DNA of 64,000 bases, taken from assembly GCF_946479765.1 (NCBI RefSeq), contig NZ_CAMLHO010000015.1, positions 1-64,000 on the forward strand. Direction: 5' to 3'. Positions 60,792-64,000 of this stretch are shown here, one piece after another (the stretch's first letter is position 1; each line of letters opens with the position of its first letter). This DNA is from an uncultured Aliivibrio sp. Lineage in GTDB: Bacteria; Pseudomonadota; Gammaproteobacteria; Enterobacterales; Vibrionaceae. Below the pieces are notes generated by a model that saw nothing but the letters and a program-made list of their open reading frames with translations, ran no database searches and was not told the origin of the DNA. A program made the translations under genes and the position numbers.

Positions 60792-62396
60792 TTATGCTTC
60801 ATGCTTGTATACATGCACATCTCGTTGTGGGAATGGGATACTAACGCCTTCAGCATCGAAACGCTTCTTAACGGCCTCAGTTACTTCCCAATATACATTC
60901 CAGTAGTCATCTGTTTTCACCCATGGACGAACAATAAAATCAACGGATGACTCATTAAGAGTATGCAACTTAACCATATGCTCAGGTGATTTTAATACCG
61001 CTGGATGATTCGATAAAATATCATTAAAGATAGCTTTTGCTTTCTCTATATCATCTTGGTAACCAATACCAAAAACCATATCAACACGACGTTCAGTTTC
61101 AATAGTGACATTTTTAATCACATCACCCCAAATTTTATTGTTCGGGAAAATAAGGTTCTGGTTATCAACCGTTTTAATTGTTGTTGACACTAAGTTCATC
61201 CGGTTTACCTTACCTACAACCCCACCAAGATCAACAAGATCACCCACATCAAATGGGCGATAAATTAAAATCATCATGCCCGAAGCAAAATTAGATAAGG
61301 TATCTTTTAATGCAAAACCAATCACTACACCAGCAACACCAAAGCCCGTTAATAATGGACCTAAGTTGATCCCAATCTGAGACAGAGCAATCAAAACACC
61401 AATCATCATTACAAACTTTGAGCCCATCGACACAAAGAAATCTTGCATCAAATGGCTAAACTTCATTTTTGAATGAGACACACTTTTCTTAATAGCAACC
61501 TTAGCAAGGCGAGAAAGAAAACTAGAAATCCAAAGAATAACTGCAAAAATAATGAGTTTAACAATAATAGAAGGCCCATTTTCTACAGCCCAATTTTTAA
61601 AGCCAGTTACCCACTCTTCTGTTAAACCATACGCAACACTAACGTCTAATACATCACTATTTATATCACCAGTAATAGAAAATATTAATTGCTTATACTT
61701 TGTAATATCAACACCATTCTCTTCCATTAATGCTGTTGTCGCTTCTAAACTTGCTACCATTAATGAGATACGCTCAGTCATTGTCACTGCCGCTTGCTTT
61801 AATTTTTCTTTTTGTTCAGCAGAAGCAAATTTCAAACGTTGATCAATATCATTTCGTTGAGAGTCAATATAATGAATGACGTTGAATAATAAATCAGCAC
61901 GCGTTTCTAACTCTTTTAAAATCGTTTGCTCTTCATTCATGAAATCAATATGTAAAGATTTACCCCATGCCAACGTTTCAAAAGCCTCAACGTAATATTG
62001 ATCCATCATCGTTAGGCGTTTTTGAGCCGCAAATTCTAAATCTGCTTTTTCATCACCGCTTGCTTTTCTTGATGCCTTAGTAAGGCGAACAAGCTCTTTT
62101 TGACTGTAAGCTAATAAATGGTTCACTAATATCATCTCAGAGCGAACAGCAGTAGCTAAAGCAGGTGTTTTAATATCGTCTTGAATTTTTACAGAAATCT
62201 CATTTCTAATGCCTTCATTTTTACGACGAAGTACATCTTCAAAAAAGAGTTTATCGGCAGGATCAGCAGTGGATAATTGAACTAAACGTTCTTGTAAATT
62301 CTGCTGTGTTACTTTCATTTCATCAATGCTTTGTGCATAAGTTGGAGTAATAAAACTAACCATCAATAATAGCGAAGCGATATATTTCTTAATCAT
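60792..62396 (-). CDS. MscS-family mechanosensitive ion channel
   Basis: C-terminal MscS core GFGVAGVVIGFALKDTLSNFASGMMILIYRPFDVGDLVDLGGVVGKVNRMNLVSTTIKT; signal peptide at MIKKYIASLLLMVSFITPTYA. Confidence 0.92.
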   Translation of the reverse strand: MIKKYIASLLLMVSFITPTYAQSIDEMKVTQQNLQERLVQLSTADPADKLFFEDVLRRKNEGIRNEISVKIQDDIKTPALATAVRSEMILVNHLLAYSQKELVRLTKASRKASGDEKADLEFAAQKRLTMMDQYYVEAFETLAWGKSLHIDFMNEEQTILKELETRADLLFNVIHYIDSQRNDIDQRLKFASAEQKEKLKQAAVTMTERISLMVASLEATTALMEENGVDITKYKQLIFSITGDINSDVLDVSVAYGLTEEWVTGFKNWAVENGPSIIVKLIIFAVILWISSFLSRLAKVAIKKSVSHSKMKFSHLMQDFFVSMGSKFVMMIGVLIALSQIGINLGPLLTGFGVAGVVIGFALKDTLSNFASGMMILIYRPFDVGDLVDLGGVVGKVNRMNLVSTTIKTVDNQNLIFPNNKIWGDVIKNVTIETERRVDMVFGIGYQDDIEKAKAIFNDILSNHPAVLKSPEHMVKLHTLNESSVDFIVRPWVKTDDYWNVYWEVTEAVKKRFDAEGVSIPFPQRDVHVYKHEA

Positions 62397-62685
62397 AAAA
62401 AAACGTCCTATATAAATCATGATTATATAATAATCCAAGCGTATCTATTCTGTGCTATATCTATTGTGAATAATAGTATCAAGTGATGAAAGGCTGTTCA
62501 TTTGTTGGGATTTTGTGAGCTATAAAAGAAGTGTCTGATTCTGTTGTGGAGAATTTATGTGTCAATTTATGAATACTATTATTAGCTTTTCACTCCTTCG
62601 TTATAAGCCAACAAACAAAAACGCACTCATCAAATGATAAATACGTTCTCAAATTCAATTTTCAATATCGGCGTAAAGCGTAATC

Positions 62686-63207
62686 TTATAAGCCAGTAAC
62701 TATCGCTTTTAGTTGGTTGACAAGATCATCATTACGCAGCTCACCCTTTTCCATATCAAAATTATCATAAAAGCTTGGGATAGAAAGTGATCCTTTTACG
62801 TCTGCTGCGAAATAAGGAGCAGAACCAGTCGCCGCAGCCAATACTGTTGCAGCACCACCAGGACCGGGAGAGGTCGCTAGCATCACAACAGGCTTGCCTT
62901 GGTATACCTTCATATTAATGCGAGACGTCCAATCAAATACATTTTTAAATGCTGCTGCATATGAACCATTATGTTCTGCATAAGAAATAACAATCACATC
63001 CGCTTCACCTAGTTTTTGGAAAAAACGCTGTGCAGGTTCTGGCTGCCCTAATTCTTTCTCTTTATCTTCACTAAAGATAGGCATTTCGAAATCATTTAAA
63101 TCTAACACTTCAACATCACCATTCGGCACTAGACCGGCTGCGTAAGTTGCCAATTGTTTGTTAATTGATGTTGAACTGCTGCTTGCTGCTAATGCTAAAA
63201 TTTTCAT
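62686..63207 (-). CDS. NADPH-dependent FMN reductase
   Basis: Flavodoxin-like: ALAASSSSTSINKQLATYAAGLV, VISYAEHNGSYAAAFKNVFDW. Confidence 0.87.
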   Translation of the reverse strand: MKILALAASSSSTSINKQLATYAAGLVPNGDVEVLDLNDFEMPIFSEDKEKELGQPEPAQRFFQKLGEADVIVISYAEHNGSYAAAFKNVFDWTSRINMKVYQGKPVVMLATSPGPGGAATVLAAATGSAPYFAADVKGSLSIPSFYDNFDMEKGELRNDDLVNQLKAIVTGL

Positions 63208-63383
63208 AGGAGTACCTTCATATTCGATAAAGTAAAAAGAGTAATTAATACTCTACTCTTTTCAAATTTATTGTTCTTGTTTGCGATGGAGTAACTATAG
63301 TTCATCCACGAACTTTAATTAATAACCCAAATGTGCAATGATTGTTTCCATATGACTTATAATATAGGTGTGAGTAGATAAAT

Positions 63384-64000
63384 ATGGCCTTTAATTCAGC
63401 ACTATTTGATGGCATGGTTATTTTTGTTGAGGTCGTGACTAGTGGCAGTTTTACACAAGCCGCACACAGTAGCGGACATTCAACATCCTACATCAGCAAA
63501 GAAATAGGAAAGCTAGAAGAACGTCTCGGCATTCGCTTATTACATCGCACGACACGAACCCTGCGATTAACCCCTGAAGGAGAATTGTATTTTCAACAAT
63601 GCCAACAATTGATTGAAGATGCACAAATGGCTGAGAATTCCGTTACTGGCCAACAATCGACACCAAAAGGTCGCCTTAAAGTAAGTTGCCCTGTTGGTTT
63701 TGCCCTTTCTCGTTTGCGTCCTATTCTTGGTAAATTTGCTGATCGCTACCCAGATATCACATTAGAGCTCGATTTAAATGATCGTAAAATAGATATTGTG
63801 GCAGAAGGGTTTGATATGGCAATTCGAGCATCTCATCAACTTGAAGACTCTAGCTTAATCAGTCGTCGATTTTTAAGCTCACAAGCCGTGGTTATCGCCT
63901 CTCCTGATTACTTAAAGAAGTACGGTGCTCCGCTTCATCCTTTAGAACTCACCAATCATAGAACCATTGGCTATGCTTATGTAAAACAAGGGGCGGTATG
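63384..64000 (+). CDS. LysR-family regulator, truncated by the window end
   Basis: Read by eye: MAFNSALFDGMVIFVEVVTSGSFTQAAHSSGHSTSYISKEIGKLEERLGIRLLHRTTRTLRLTPEG...; divergent from FMN reductase. Confidence 0.88.
   Translation, partial: MAFNSALFDGMVIFVEVVTSGSFTQAAHSSGHSTSYISKEIGKLEERLGIRLLHRTTRTLRLTPEGELYFQQCQQLIEDAQMAENSVTGQQSTPKGRLKVSCPVGFALSRLRPILGKFADRYPDITLELDLNDRKIDIVAEGFDMAIRASHQLEDSSLISRRFLSSQAVVIASPDYLKKYGAPLHPLELTNHRTIGYAYVKQGAV

Overview
The window looks like part of an Aliivibrio/Vibrio fischeri-type chromosome (AT-rich, gene-dense, typical Vibrionaceae families). No rRNA, tRNA, CRISPR array or intact IS was recognised. The dominant feature is a syp-type (symbiosis polysaccharide) exopolysaccharide locus at about 1.4-18.3 kb: sypA, B, C, D, E, an HPt-only gene in the sypF position, sypG, H, L, M, N, O, P, Q, R. 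It departs from the V. fischeri layout as I know it in three ways. (1) The sypF position holds a free-standing 127-aa HPt protein instead of a hybrid sensor kinase. (2) sypI, sypJ and sypK are absent between sypH and sypL, leaving a sigma-54 promoter, an enhancer-like site and a short glycosyltransferase-like coding scar. (3) SypD has lost the Walker A lysine. Four sigma-54-like promoters, each with a TTCTCAnnnTG enhancer-like site upstream, precede sypA, sypL, sypM and sypP. Next comes a GAF/degenerate-GGDEF/EAL protein. A LysR+SDR cassette follows, flanked by a 138-bp direct repeat that duplicates the 3' ends of two convergent genes. Further on are ybbAP/tesA, maoP/hdfR, mgtE, phoX, a chaperone-usher fimbrial operon with two chaperones followed by a VpsT/CsgD-like regulator, a choline-to-betaine operon (betIBA plus ABC transporter) with a BetI-type operator, and assorted housekeeping genes. 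Three small ORFs below the ORF-track cutoff were read by eye. All calls are by eye; no database search was run.
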